NCBI GenBank assembly: GCA_026129545.1
Contig: JAHCHX010000001.1
Span: forward strand, 1,549,501-1,613,500
Direction: 5' to 3'
DNA length: 64,000 nt
Source of the DNA: Saprospiraceae bacterium
Lineage (GTDB): Bacteria; Bacteroidota; Bacteroidia; Chitinophagales; Saprospiraceae
Shown: in pieces, positions 41,769 to 49,643 of the stretch
Layout of the letters: every line of letters begins with the position of its first letter
Numbering within the stretch: the stretch's first letter is position 1
The notes under the pieces: model-generated
The model's database searches: none
What the model saw: only the letters and a program-made list of their open reading frames with translations
Told to the model about the DNA's origin: nothing
Made by a program: the position numbers and the translations under genes

Positions 41769-43088
41769 ATGAAAGAATTGTTGCCCAGCAATTTGGAAGA
41801 ACAGAACTATGTGGAGCTTCGCTCCGAGGAAGTTCAAGAAATACTCGGCACGCCCCCCCATTGGTTGGTGCGTTGGGGCACCGCCATCGTGTTGGTGGGC
41901 TTCACCCTGATGGTCTGCGCCGCGTGGTTCATCCGCTACCCCGACGTGGTAGAAGGAAAAGTGGTCATCACGACCGCAGTGCCGCCAGTCTATGTGACAG
42001 CCCAAACCAACGGGCAGGTATTGGAAGTCTTGGTACAAGACAAAATGACGGTGCGGGAAAACGACTTGCTGGCAGTGCTGAGAAGCACCGCCAACCACAA
42101 ACACGTCCTTGACCTCGAAATGGCAGTAGATGCTTGGCAACGCTCCAACATAGACTCGCTCAAATCGGTGTCGCCCCCACGCAATCTCGTGCTCGGCGAC
42201 GTTCAGGCCGACTACGCCGACTTTGTGCAGCAACTGGAGAACTTCCAATTAGGCAAAAGCAGCAAGACCTCCGCCGTCAGCTCCAACATCGGCTCCATTC
42301 AGCAACAAATCAGACAATTGGAACAAAGCATCGCTTATGAAGAGCGAGGCCTTAAACGAATCAGCGACCAACTCAGAATCGCCGAGGATTTGTACGAAAA
42401 ACAAAAGGAACTCTACGAGCAAGGCATCACCTCGCGGGTTGACTTTGAGAAAGAACGCATCAAACTTGCCGATTTGGAGCGCCAACGCGACGTTTATGAA
42501 GACAACATACTGCGCAAACGAAGCGAAATCATCAATCTCAAAAAAGGCATCACCGACGAATCGCTCAGTCAAGCCGAAAACACATCCAGCACTACATCCC
42601 GTTTGCTCGGCAGCCTCAACACCCTTCGCAGCAGCATCAACAAGTGGAAGCAAACCTATCTGCTCACCGCCCCCATCGCAGGCCGCGTCTCCATCAATAC
42701 CTCCATCGAAAAAAAATACTTGAAGGAAGGCGAACAAGTGCTGACCATCGTGCCGCCACAAAGCCGAGCCATCGTGGGACGGGTGCTCCTGCCAGTGGAG
42801 TCCAGCGGCAAGGTGAGGCCAGAGCAGCGCGTCATCACGAAATTGGACAACTACCCTCATCGAGAATATGGGGCGCTCAAGGGCTTCGTCGTGGACAAGT
42901 CGCTCGTCCCGAAAGACGGGTACTACACCATAATTATATCGGTGCCCACCAACGCCGAAAACAACCTCGTCACCACTACCGGCAAGGATATTCCGTTTGA
43001 ACAGCAGATGCAGGGCAAGGTCGAGATTATCACCGACGAGAAAGGATTCATCGCCCGCATCACTGAGCAGATTTTCAATGTAAGATGA
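41769..43088 (+). CDS. HlyD-family membrane fusion protein
   Basis: The 439-residue protein has one N-terminal membrane segment (AIVLVGFTLMVCAAWFI, about residues 37-53). A lipoyl/barrel-sandwich half follows (VYVTAQTNGQVLEVLVQDKM). A long coiled coil comes next (about residues 125-270), then the second lipoyl half (YLLTAPIAGRVSINT) and a C-terminal beta-barrel. This is the layout of adaptors that join an ABC exporter to an outer-membrane factor, most like those that export peptides in Bacteroidota. Neither the ABC protein nor the outer-membrane channel is adjacent, so the partner must be elsewhere. It sits between T9SS and secreted genes and is transcribed alone from the promoter at 41757. 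Confidence 0.88.
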   Translation: MKELLPSNLEEQNYVELRSEEVQEILGTPPHWLVRWGTAIVLVGFTLMVCAAWFIRYPDVVEGKVVITTAVPPVYVTAQTNGQVLEVLVQDKMTVRENDLLAVLRSTANHKHVLDLEMAVDAWQRSNIDSLKSVSPPRNLVLGDVQADYADFVQQLENFQLGKSSKTSAVSSNIGSIQQQIRQLEQSIAYEERGLKRISDQLRIAEDLYEKQKELYEQGITSRVDFEKERIKLADLERQRDVYEDNILRKRSEIINLKKGITDESLSQAENTSSTTSRLLGSLNTLRSSINKWKQTYLLTAPIAGRVSINTSIEKKYLKEGEQVLTIVPPQSRAIVGRVLLPVESSGKVRPEQRVITKLDNYPHREYGALKGFVVDKSLVPKDGYYTIIISVPTNAENNLVTTTGKDIPFEQQMQGKVEIITDEKGFIARITEQIFNVR

Positions 43089-43204
43089 TATAACCTGCAC
43101 AAATTCAGCCGAAATCACACATTCCCGCCATCGAAAAATCGGCTGTTTCACCGACTTCAAAAAGGGTTTGATTTATTTTGGACAACGTTAACAGCGCAAC
43201 TGTT

Positions 43205-43233
43205 TTTGGGCAAAATGTCTGCGCCTACTTTTG
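43205..43233 (+). promoter_or_regulatory. Bacteroidota-type promoter of the DUF1573 gene
   Basis: TTTG (43205-43208) and TACTTTTG (43226-43233) are separated by 17 bases, a good match to the -33/-7 promoter of this phylum. The start codon follows at 43287. Confidence 0.65.
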
Positions 43234-43286
43234 TCCCAACAATTCCGACGACTAACTCTATTCTTCATCAAAAACGGTATTTTCCG

Positions 43287-43712
43287 ATGAAAAAAGTACT
43301 ATCCATTCTCGCTTTCGTTCTGGTTGGCGCTTTCGCCGCAACTGCTCAATCTTCCGGCGCTGTCATGACTTTCGAGAGCACCACCGTTGACTACGGGACG
43401 ATTGACAAAGGCGCTGAGCCCATTCGCAAGTTCAAGTTCACCAACACTGGCAACGAGCCGCTCATTATCAAATCGGCCAAAGGTTCATGCGGTTGCACCG
43501 TTCCTACCTACCCGAAAGAACCCATCATGCCCGGCGAAAGCAACGTCATCGAAGTGCGCTACGACACTCAGCGCGTAGGCCCGTTCACAAAGACGGTGAC
43601 GCTCACTACCAACGAAGCAAAAGACACCCACACCCTCACCATCAAAGGTGATGTGAAAGGCGCTCCCACGCAAGAAAGCGTGCCAGCCAGCGCGGGTGGC
43701 ATCAAAGGATAA
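43287..43712 (+). CDS. DUF1573 Ig-like secreted protein
   Basis: The 141-residue protein has a signal peptide (VLSILAFVLVGAFAATA-Q) and one DUF1573 domain, an Ig-like fold. The family pattern is clear: FESTTVDYGTIDKGAEPIRK, FKFTNTGNEPLIIKSAKGSC, GCTVPTYPKEPIMPGES and EVRYDTQRVGPFTKTVTLTT. DUF1573 proteins are abundant in Bacteroidota and are thought to be periplasmic or surface proteins, but no enzymatic role is known. ATG 43287 follows the promoter at 43205-43233; an in-frame ATG at 43206 lies inside that promoter and cannot be the start. Confidence 0.92.
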   Translation: MKKVLSILAFVLVGAFAATAQSSGAVMTFESTTVDYGTIDKGAEPIRKFKFTNTGNEPLIIKSAKGSCGCTVPTYPKEPIMPGESNVIEVRYDTQRVGPFTKTVTLTTNEAKDTHTLTIKGDVKGAPTQESVPASAGGIKG

Positions 43713-43745
43713 ATTTGACTGATTGATTTTTGGTTTGACGATACG

Positions 43746-43780
43746 AAGCTTGGCCGGTGCAATACTGGCCAAGCTTTTTT
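43746..43780 (+). terminator. Rho-independent terminator after the DUF1573 gene
   Basis: A perfect 10-bp stem AAGCTTGGCC/GGCCAAGCTT (43746-43755, 43767-43776) is followed by a T-run. Confidence 0.85.
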
Positions 43781-43867
43781 ATTTCCCAAAAATATTTTCA
43801 CAATGCCGTGCAACCAATTCAGCCCCACGTTTGTCTATGCAACAACTGTTTTTCGTCGGATAATAAG

Positions 43868-43896
43868 TTGCGTTCAAAGAAATTCTGTTACTTTCG
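43868..43896 (+). promoter_or_regulatory. Bacteroidota-type promoter of the small secreted protein gene
   Basis: TTG (43868-43870) and TACTTTCG (43889-43896) are 18 bases apart. The start codon is at 43919. Confidence 0.6.
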
Positions 43897-43918
43897 TCCC
43901 ATCTAAAAATGGAAGGCC

Positions 43919-44170
43919 ATGAAGCAAAATTCTCTACCAAAATCACTTATACTTGCAGCCGCGGTTTTTAGTCTTACTGCCTTCGTTTTTGTCAACGTGC
44001 ACGCCAACCTCACCATACCCGGTGAGGTGTGCAAACAGACGAGAACCGAACAACCGCAGCAGGTAAAAGAATGTGACGATGCTGATTCCCAAGAATTAAA
44101 GCTGCCAAACGTTACCGTATTGGGTCGTCTGCTTGGACTGGCACAAAAACTCATCCCGATTGCAATTTGA
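43919..44170 (+). CDS. Small exported protein of unknown function
   Basis: This 83-residue protein has a signal peptide (LILAAAVFSLTAFVFVNVHA), then a hydrophilic middle with two cysteines (EVCKQTRTEQPQQVKECDD) and a hydrophobic C-terminal segment (VLGRLLGLAQKLIPIAI). It is a monocistronic gene with its own promoter (43868-43896) and terminator (44197-44240), which argues that it is real. A peptide-like or membrane-active role is possible but unproven. Confidence 0.72.
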   Translation: MKQNSLPKSLILAAAVFSLTAFVFVNVHANLTIPGEVCKQTRTEQPQQVKECDDADSQELKLPNVTVLGRLLGLAQKLIPIAI

Positions 44171-44196
44171 ACTATTGCCGAATCAACCATATAAGC

Positions 44197-44240
44197 AACG
44201 TGAGTCATCCCGAAGGTTCGGTGATGACTCACGTTTTTTT
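44197..44240 (+). terminator. Rho-independent terminator
   Basis: A perfect 13-bp stem AACGTGAGTCATC/GATGACTCACGTT (44197-44209, 44223-44235) is followed by T residues. It ends the small exported protein gene. Confidence 0.87.
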
Positions 44241-44261
44241 ACACCCAAACCGATTTTTCGA

Positions 44262-44912
44262 GTGATACCGACTCCTTCCATCGCGCCCGCCCCTTGGGAT
44301 TTGCGTGGCGACGGCTACATGCTGTTTTACAAGTTCAGTCCCGAATGGGTGACTCGTCATGGCTTTGTGCCGCCGGCGCTCAACACCTCTTTTGATGGTT
44401 TTTTTGGCGCGTTGATGCTGGTCAACTACACCTCGTCGCCGGTGGGGCCTTACCGAGAACTGCTTTTTATCCCGGGAAAATTTCGCACGCCTCAGGGACG
44501 GCGGCAAAGCATCACCCGAATCGTGGTGGACTCGGAAGCAAGCACCCTTAGCGGCCGAGCCAATTGGGGCATCCCAAAGCACACCCATCCCTTCCGTGTC
44601 GAAAAAAACGGCACCACCGAACACATTGAGGTACTCGATGAGCATGGCGCTCCCGGTTTCGCCATCACGTTACGCGCCGGAGGCCCACACTTTCCCGTCA
44701 CGACGGCATTTATCCCCATTCACCTGTATCAAATTTGGGAAGGCCGCGTTTTTTTGAGCACCCCCAAAGGAAGCGGCAAGGGTCAATTGGCGACACTATT
44801 GGATTTGCATATAAACCCTGCGTTTTTCCCCGATGTCAGCTCGGCCAAGCCATTGTTAGCCCTAAAAGTGAGCAACTTTAAGATGAAGTTTCCGAGCGCG
44901 AGCACGATTTGA
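44262..44912 (+). CDS. Acetoacetate decarboxylase-like fold protein
   Basis: The 216-residue protein resembles the acetoacetate decarboxylase superfamily: APAPWDLRGDGYMLFYKF at the start, GALMLVNYTSSPVGPYRELLF and KFRTPQGRRQSITRIVVDSE in the middle, and GRANWGIPKHTHPFRVE. No ATG fits: the frame is open upstream through a terminator (44197-44240), so I use GTG 44262 (VIPTPSIAP). The catalytic lysine of true acetoacetate decarboxylases cannot be placed with confidence, so another small-molecule reaction is possible. No operon partner is evident. Confidence 0.72.
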   Translation: MIPTPSIAPAPWDLRGDGYMLFYKFSPEWVTRHGFVPPALNTSFDGFFGALMLVNYTSSPVGPYRELLFIPGKFRTPQGRRQSITRIVVDSEASTLSGRANWGIPKHTHPFRVEKNGTTEHIEVLDEHGAPGFAITLRAGGPHFPVTTAFIPIHLYQIWEGRVFLSTPKGSGKGQLATLLDLHINPAFFPDVSSAKPLLALKVSNFKMKFPSASTI

Positions 44913-44913
44913 A

Positions 44914-44945
44914 TTGGATTTTTGCGTGAGGGGAAAGTATGTTTG
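44914..44945 (+). promoter_or_regulatory. Bacteroidota-type promoter of the OmpA-family gene
   Basis: TTG (44914-44916) and TATGTTTG (44938-44945) are 21 bases apart. The box overlaps an in-frame ATG at 44939, which rules that start out and supports ATG 44999. Confidence 0.65.
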
Positions 44946-44998
44946 CATCGTCGTTCAATGGAACCCGACAACATCTTTTTCACTTAAATAGAGCAAAA

Positions 44999-45922
44999 AT
45001 GAACGTGACAATCAAGTTCTCCCTTCTTCTTTTCGCTGGCTTGTTGATGACCTCTTGCGTGAGCAAGAAAAAATTCACCAGCTTGCAATCCGAACTGGAT
45101 GCTGCTAATAAAGACCTTGCCAAATGCGGACAAAGCCTTAGCGACTACCTGAACCGCCTATCTGCTTGCGACCAAGACAGGGAAAGGCTTCGGACAGAAC
45201 TGCGCAACGCCCAAGGCACCGTGCAGCTGCGCGAGGAGCAGATGAAAGACCTGAGGGAGCAACTCGCGGACTTGAGAGCGCAACGCGACAAACAAATCAC
45301 CCAAGTAGAAGGATTGACTACCCTTTCTCAATCGGCTACTGCCAACATCAGAGAGACACTGGCACAATTGGAACAAAAAGACAAGTACATCCACATGCTC
45401 CAAATGGCCAAAACACGCGCCGACTCAATCAACCTCGCCCTGGCCGTCAATCTGAAAAGTGTGTTGAGCGAAGGTCTCGACGACAAAGACATCGAGGTAA
45501 AAGTGGATAAAACCGTTGTTTTTGTCAACCTCTCTGACAAAATGCTCTTCCAAAGCGGCAGCGCCAACCTGACACCCAGAGCACAAGAAGTATTGGGCAA
45601 AATCGCCCAAATCGTCGAGTCTAGACCCGAAGTGGAAGTCATGGTGGAAGGATATACCGACAACGTGCCCATCAAAAATGCGTGCATGGACGACAACTGG
45701 GACTTGAGCGTGAAAAGAGCCACCTCGGTCGTGCGTGTGCTGCAAAACAATTTCAAAATAAACCCCAACAGGTTGATTGCAGCGGGCAGAGGCGAATACA
45801 ACGCCCTCGCCAGCAATGCCACCGCCGAGGGCCGGGCCACCAATCGCCGCACTCGCATCATCATTCTGCCAAAGCTCGACCAGTTCTATGACTTGTTGAA
45901 CCCGAACAACGTTCCGAAATAA
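44999..45922 (+). CDS. OmpA-family lipoprotein with coiled coil
   Basis: The 307-residue protein begins with a lipoprotein signal (LLLFAGLLMTSC, lipid on Cys about residue 20). A long coiled coil follows (about residues 25-135, rich in Glu/Gln/Leu/Arg heptads), then an OmpA-like peptidoglycan-binding domain: LFQSGSANLTPRAQEVLGKI, VMVEGYTDNVPI, WDLSVKRATSVVRVL and ATNRRTRIIIL. It should sit in the outer membrane with its C-terminal domain on peptidoglycan, helping to hold the envelope together. A palindrome follows the gene at 45997. Confidence 0.92.
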   Translation: MNVTIKFSLLLFAGLLMTSCVSKKKFTSLQSELDAANKDLAKCGQSLSDYLNRLSACDQDRERLRTELRNAQGTVQLREEQMKDLREQLADLRAQRDKQITQVEGLTTLSQSATANIRETLAQLEQKDKYIHMLQMAKTRADSINLALAVNLKSVLSEGLDDKDIEVKVDKTVVFVNLSDKMLFQSGSANLTPRAQEVLGKIAQIVESRPEVEVMVEGYTDNVPIKNACMDDNWDLSVKRATSVVRVLQNNFKINPNRLIAAGRGEYNALASNATAEGRATNRRTRIIILPKLDQFYDLLNPNNVPK

Positions 45923-45996
45923 TCGGCGGCTGCAAAAGCGTCGCCTATGTTTTCTCGTCGAAAAAACTTGGCGCACCAACCCCGCCCTCGACACAT

Positions 45997-46027
45997 TTCA
46001 GGCGGTGATTTGAAATCACCGCCTGAA
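45997..46027. terminator. 31-bp near-perfect palindrome after the OmpA-family gene
   Basis: TTCAGGCGGTGATTT (45997-46011) and its exact complement (46013-46027) are separated by one base. There is no T-run, so it may be a factor-independent pause or an operator rather than a classical terminator. Confidence 0.5.
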
Positions 46028-46099
46028 TAAGAAGTTGAATATCAAACGCCAAGAAATTTCAATCCCTCATTCGCGTTCCTCACTAAAAAAACAACAGCA

Positions 46100-46930
46100 A
46101 TGAGTTTCTTCACACGACTTAGCAATGGCTGGCAACTGGCCCAAGTTAGTTTTGCGACCATCAACAAGAACAAGTCGCTCCTCCTTTTCCCCGTCTTTTC
46201 GTCCGTCTCGCTCATTCTTGTGTTGGCCACCTTTTTTGGCGGCACTTTCTTCTTCGTGGGCGAAGACGTGGAGCGTTTGCTCAACGATGAGCAGTATGGC
46301 GGCTTGCTGGGCTATGGCCTCATCTTCCTCTACTATCTAATCAACTTTTTCATCATCGTATTCTTCAACGCGGCCTTGATTCACTGCGCCATCAAAGTAC
46401 TCGACGGCGAAGAGACCAGCGTGGAAGAGGGATTGTCGTTTGCGTTTTCCAAAATCGGAAAAATTTTCTCGTGGTCCGTATTCGCCGCGACGGTTGGCAC
46501 TTTGTTGCAGGCGCTGCAAAATGCGGGGAAAGTCGGTGAAATTGTCGCTGCCATTGTCGGGATAGCATGGTCAATCATGACCTTTTTCGTCGTGCCTATC
46601 CTCATCTATGAGGACAGGGGCGTGATGGACGCAGTGAGGCAATCCGGCCGCCTGATGAAACAGAAATGGGGCGAGTCTTTGGCAGGCAACGTCAGTTTCG
46701 GGCTGTTCCACCTGTTGGGCGTGTTCGTTGCGATGGTGCTGTTCTTCCTGCTGAGCTCGGTCAACGTATTATTAGGCTTGGTCGTTGCGGTGTTGGCCAT
46801 TTTGCTGGTAAGCACCATCGTCACGGCGGCTCGCACGGTGTTTGTCGCAGCCGTGTACAACCGCGTCACCGGCAAGCCAGTTGGCGAATTCAACGGCGAT
46901 TTGTTGGATAGTGCTTTTGTCAAAAGATAA
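46100..46930 (+). CDS. DUF6159-type multi-pass membrane protein
   Basis: The 276-residue protein has about six hydrophobic segments, including LLLFPVFSSVSLILVLATFF, LIFLYYLINFFIIVFF and FLLSSVNVLLGLVVAVLAIL. The motif GRLMKQKWGESLAGN between segments and NAALIHCAIKVLDGEE after the second are typical of the DUF6159 family of bacterial inner-membrane proteins. Function is unknown. It is followed after three bases by the carboxymuconolactone decarboxylase-like gene, so the two are likely co-transcribed. Confidence 0.82.
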   Translation: MSFFTRLSNGWQLAQVSFATINKNKSLLLFPVFSSVSLILVLATFFGGTFFFVGEDVERLLNDEQYGGLLGYGLIFLYYLINFFIIVFFNAALIHCAIKVLDGEETSVEEGLSFAFSKIGKIFSWSVFAATVGTLLQALQNAGKVGEIVAAIVGIAWSIMTFFVVPILIYEDRGVMDAVRQSGRLMKQKWGESLAGNVSFGLFHLLGVFVAMVLFFLLSSVNVLLGLVVAVLAILLVSTIVTAARTVFVAAVYNRVTGKPVGEFNGDLLDSAFVKR

Positions 46931-46933
46931 ACG

Positions 46934-47536
46934 ATGCCCCCACTCGTTGCTCCCTTGCCACCTGACCACGATGCCGAAGTGGCGGAATTGGCCGCGTTTT
47001 TTAATGAAACACTGGGCTTTTGCCCCAACAGCGTGCTGACCATGCAGCGGCGCCCAGCTATCGCCAAGGCATTTATCCATCTGAACAAAGCAGTGATGGA
47101 AAATCACGCTCGCGTCAGCAGCGCGCTCAAGCGACTTGTCGGCTTTGTGGCCAGCCAGACGGCGGGATGCCAATACTGTCAGGCACACACCGTCCGGGCA
47201 GCCGAACGATATGGCGCGGAGGGGGACAAATTGATGCACATTTGTCGCTATCAAACGCACCCAGCTTTTTCAGAAGCGGAACGTGCCGCGCTGGATTTTG
47301 CCGCAGCCGCCGCAACCGTACCCAACGCTGTGGACGATACCGTTGTCGAAAACTTGCGCCGCCATTGGGACGACGGCGAAATAGTGGAAATACTTGGTGT
47401 CGTCGCCCTGTTCGGCTACCTGAACCGCTGGAACGACAGCATGGGCACACCGTTGGAGTGGCCAGCGCACGAGAGCGGGGAAAAGTTCCTGGCAAAAGAA
47501 GGCTGGACAGGCGGAAAACACACAGGTTATGATTGA
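46934..47536 (+). CDS. Carboxymuconolactone decarboxylase/AhpD-like protein
   Basis: The 200-residue all-helical protein has the AhpD-like core: an alpha-helical start with NHARVSSALKRLVGFVASQ, the redox-type CQYCQAHTVRAAE (CxxC plus His) and a helical C-terminal half with EIVEILGVVALFGYLNRW. Proteins of this type act as alkylhydroperoxidase D-like peroxidases or related small enzymes; the peroxidase-related subgroup is the closest match. The CxxC-H motif is intact, so a redox role is likely. It follows the DUF6159 gene closely, and its stop is followed by a large inverted repeat. Confidence 0.87.
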   Translation: MPPLVAPLPPDHDAEVAELAAFFNETLGFCPNSVLTMQRRPAIAKAFIHLNKAVMENHARVSSALKRLVGFVASQTAGCQYCQAHTVRAAERYGAEGDKLMHICRYQTHPAFSEAERAALDFAAAAATVPNAVDDTVVENLRRHWDDGEIVEILGVVALFGYLNRWNDSMGTPLEWPAHESGEKFLAKEGWTGGKHTGYD

Positions 47537-47581
47537 TGCCTGTCAATCAGTTGGTCAGTTCGGAAAACGAACCTTATTTCT

Positions 47582-47733
47582 AAAAACTTAGGCAGCCCCA
47601 AGCGCATAAGACTCGGTTGACAGGCTTAGAGGTTTTTGACGGGATTTACAGGATAGATGAAGTGGCTTCGCCGCCAAAAATCCTGTAAATCCTGTCAAAA
47701 ATTCAATGTCTGCTGTCCTGTCTAAGTTTTTTA
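47582..47733. repeat. Nested inverted repeat with CTTAGGCAG ends
   Basis: An outer pair AAAAACTTAGGCAG (47582-47595) and CTGTCTAAGTTTTT (about 47719-47733) encloses an inner pair TTTTTGACGGGATTTACAGG (from 47633) and its complement with one mismatch (to 47701). The outer ends resemble those at 10093-10210. It may be a small non-autonomous element or a strong bidirectional terminator between convergent genes. Confidence 0.65.
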
Positions 47734-47736
47734 CCC

Positions 47737-48738
47737 TTATTTTTTATCAGACAAAAAAGTGGTGTCGGTCGGCAGTATCGGGACTTGATAGCCTCCCATT
47801 TCTATCCGCACACGGGGGAATCTCGCTGTCAGGAACGCGGTGTCGCCCGGTATCACTTTTGTTTGATAAAGAAACAATTGCCGCAAGTTCGGCAATCGGC
47901 TCAAGACGCTTACCCCCTCCGCGGTGACAGGAGTGCCGACCAAATTCAGGTAAGCCAACCGATTCAAATTTTGCAAATGGGCCAGCGACGAGTCCGCGAT
48001 GTTCGTATGGTCAAGATGTAGCCTCGTGAGATTTTCGCAAGCGGAAACAACCACGAGCAAACTATCGTGCAAGGTCAAGCCTGACAAGTTGAGCCAAGCG
48101 ATGTTCTCCCTCAGCGCATAAAGCGCTTGCAACAAATCGGGCGTAATCTGCTCCACATTCACAAAATTCACTGACACAAAAGGCTGTTCTTTACCTGTTG
48201 GCAACACCGCCGCATCCATCATTTGCAGCAGTTTCACAGCCTCCCAAGAGGGTTGCGACACCGTGGCGTTGGGAATATCTCTAAATGCGGCAACGCCCCC
48301 CTCTCCCGCCTCCATACCACCACCTCCCGTGCTCCAATACCCTTCCCCATGCGTCATCACGATGCCCCAATGCCCGGCAATCAAAATGCCCGGAAGCAGC
48401 AACAACATGACATAGTGATATGCCGCACGCCACGCACTTGACCTAAGCCAATATGCTGACAAAGAAACGATTGCCACCCCTATTCCCGCCCATTGATGGC
48501 GAACGAGCAAACCCTCTTCATATTCGCCACGCAGCGACAACAACCAACCCGTAAGGCAAGCAATCACCGCAGCCAATGCCCCCAACAGCAGCGTGACCGG
48601 CGCTGCGGGTCGCAGTGCCTGCCAGCGTCGGCTCCGGCGACCCATCCACTCGAACAACACGGCCAACAGCAATATGCCAATCGGCAAATGCACCAGCAAA
48701 GGGTGGAAACGACCAATGACTTGGCTCAGCTCGTTCAT
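47737..48738 (-). CDS. DUF2231-like membrane protein with leucine-rich repeats
   Basis: The 333-residue protein has an N-terminal membrane part with four hydrophobic segments (RFHPLLVHLPIGILLLAVLF at the start, then VTLLLGALAAVIACLTGWLL and two more), which resembles DUF2231. A C-terminal leucine-rich repeat part follows (ENIAWLNLSGLTL, ENLTRLHLDHTNI, NRLAYLNLVGTPV, PNLRQLFLYQTKV). The family pairing of DUF2231 and LRR occurs in Bacteroidota and Planctomycetes proteins, usually near cytochrome genes. ATG 48738 overlaps the stop of the upstream TIM-barrel gene in an ATGA arrangement, so translation is coupled. The function is unknown. Confidence 0.8.
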   Translation of the reverse strand: MNELSQVIGRFHPLLVHLPIGILLLAVLFEWMGRRSRRWQALRPAAPVTLLLGALAAVIACLTGWLLSLRGEYEEGLLVRHQWAGIGVAIVSLSAYWLRSSAWRAAYHYVMLLLLPGILIAGHWGIVMTHGEGYWSTGGGGMEAGEGGVAAFRDIPNATVSQPSWEAVKLLQMMDAAVLPTGKEQPFVSVNFVNVEQITPDLLQALYALRENIAWLNLSGLTLHDSLLVVVSACENLTRLHLDHTNIADSSLAHLQNLNRLAYLNLVGTPVTAEGVSVLSRLPNLRQLFLYQTKVIPGDTAFLTARFPRVRIEMGGYQVPILPTDTTFLSDKK

Positions 48739-49643
48739 CGGCGGCTGTATCGTTTGCGCAAAAGACGCATGATATGGACGTTGATATCCCATTGGTCGGC
48801 CACAGGCTGTCTTGTGTAAGGCAGCGTAGGCATATAGGTCGGAGGGCCAAACTCGGTCAGGATGGTCAGCGGCAGCCCCGCGTTAGCCTTCGTTTCCACG
48901 ATTTTATCCCACCAAGCGAGGTGCGCGTTCAAGGCATTTTCCCATTCGGGCGCACGCGGGTCGCTGACTTGGGGGCCTTCCGCATGGCCGATACGCGCAT
49001 GGATGTGGTCGGTGCGCGACAATGCCAGCGCCACCGCATCTGCTTGGTCGCCCAGCAGCGACTCATGCACGTTGCACCAATGCGAGATGTCGAGTGTGAG
49101 GCGCAAATCAGGTATTTCTTCCAAAAAACGCCGAGTGACGTGTGCCGCAAAGCACAAGCGCCCGCGATGGGTCTCGTGGTAAATGGGAATGTTTGATTCG
49201 TAACGGAATTTCGCAGTAAGCGCAAAAAAGAGCTTAGCCTGCTCGAAGGTGAAATAGTCGCGCCCCGAATGACAATTGACATACAAAGGCCCCATGGCCA
49301 ATGCGTTGCGGAGTTGATGCTCCAATTGCGAAAGGTGCTTTTCGACATTCGCATCCGAGCCGCCACACAACAAGCCCAATGACAGGCCATGTTTTTGCAG
49401 CGCCTCCAGCAGCGCCGCGCGGCTTTTCTCTTCGCCAGGCACCCACACCTCCACCCCGTCGTAGCCAGCCTCCTTCACTTTCGCAGCAAAGACCTCCCAA
49501 GTGCCCGAAAAACCCCAGTTAGTGGCCATCACTTGCAGGGAAAAATCAGGAGGGAGCGCAAAAGAGGCGACTCCCCAAGTCGGCAGGAGCCAAAGGCCGC
49601 TGCCAGCCCATGTCGTATGCTCGATGAATTGGCGACGTTTCAT
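48735..49643 (-). CDS. Tat-exported sugar isomerase-like TIM-barrel protein
   Basis: The 302-residue protein starts with a Tat-type signal (MKRRQFIEHTTWAGSGLWLLP). The rest is a xylose isomerase-like TIM barrel: KEAGYDGVEVWVPGEE, LYVNCHSGRDYFTFEQA, YHETHRGRLCFAAH and LTLDISHWCNVHE with candidate metal ligands Glu, Asp, His, and LTILTEFGPPTY. Proteins of this type isomerise or epimerise sugars. The start codon overlaps the stop of the NUDIX gene (ATGA, 49640-49643), and its own stop overlaps the start of the DUF2231-LRR gene, so the three form a tightly coupled operon. Confidence 0.85.
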   Translation of the reverse strand: MKRRQFIEHTTWAGSGLWLLPTWGVASFALPPDFSLQVMATNWGFSGTWEVFAAKVKEAGYDGVEVWVPGEEKSRAALLEALQKHGLSLGLLCGGSDANVEKHLSQLEHQLRNALAMGPLYVNCHSGRDYFTFEQAKLFFALTAKFRYESNIPIYHETHRGRLCFAAHVTRRFLEEIPDLRLTLDISHWCNVHESLLGDQADAVALALSRTDHIHARIGHAEGPQVSDPRAPEWENALNAHLAWWDKIVETKANAGLPLTILTEFGPPTYMPTLPYTRQPVADQWDINVHIMRLLRKRYSRR

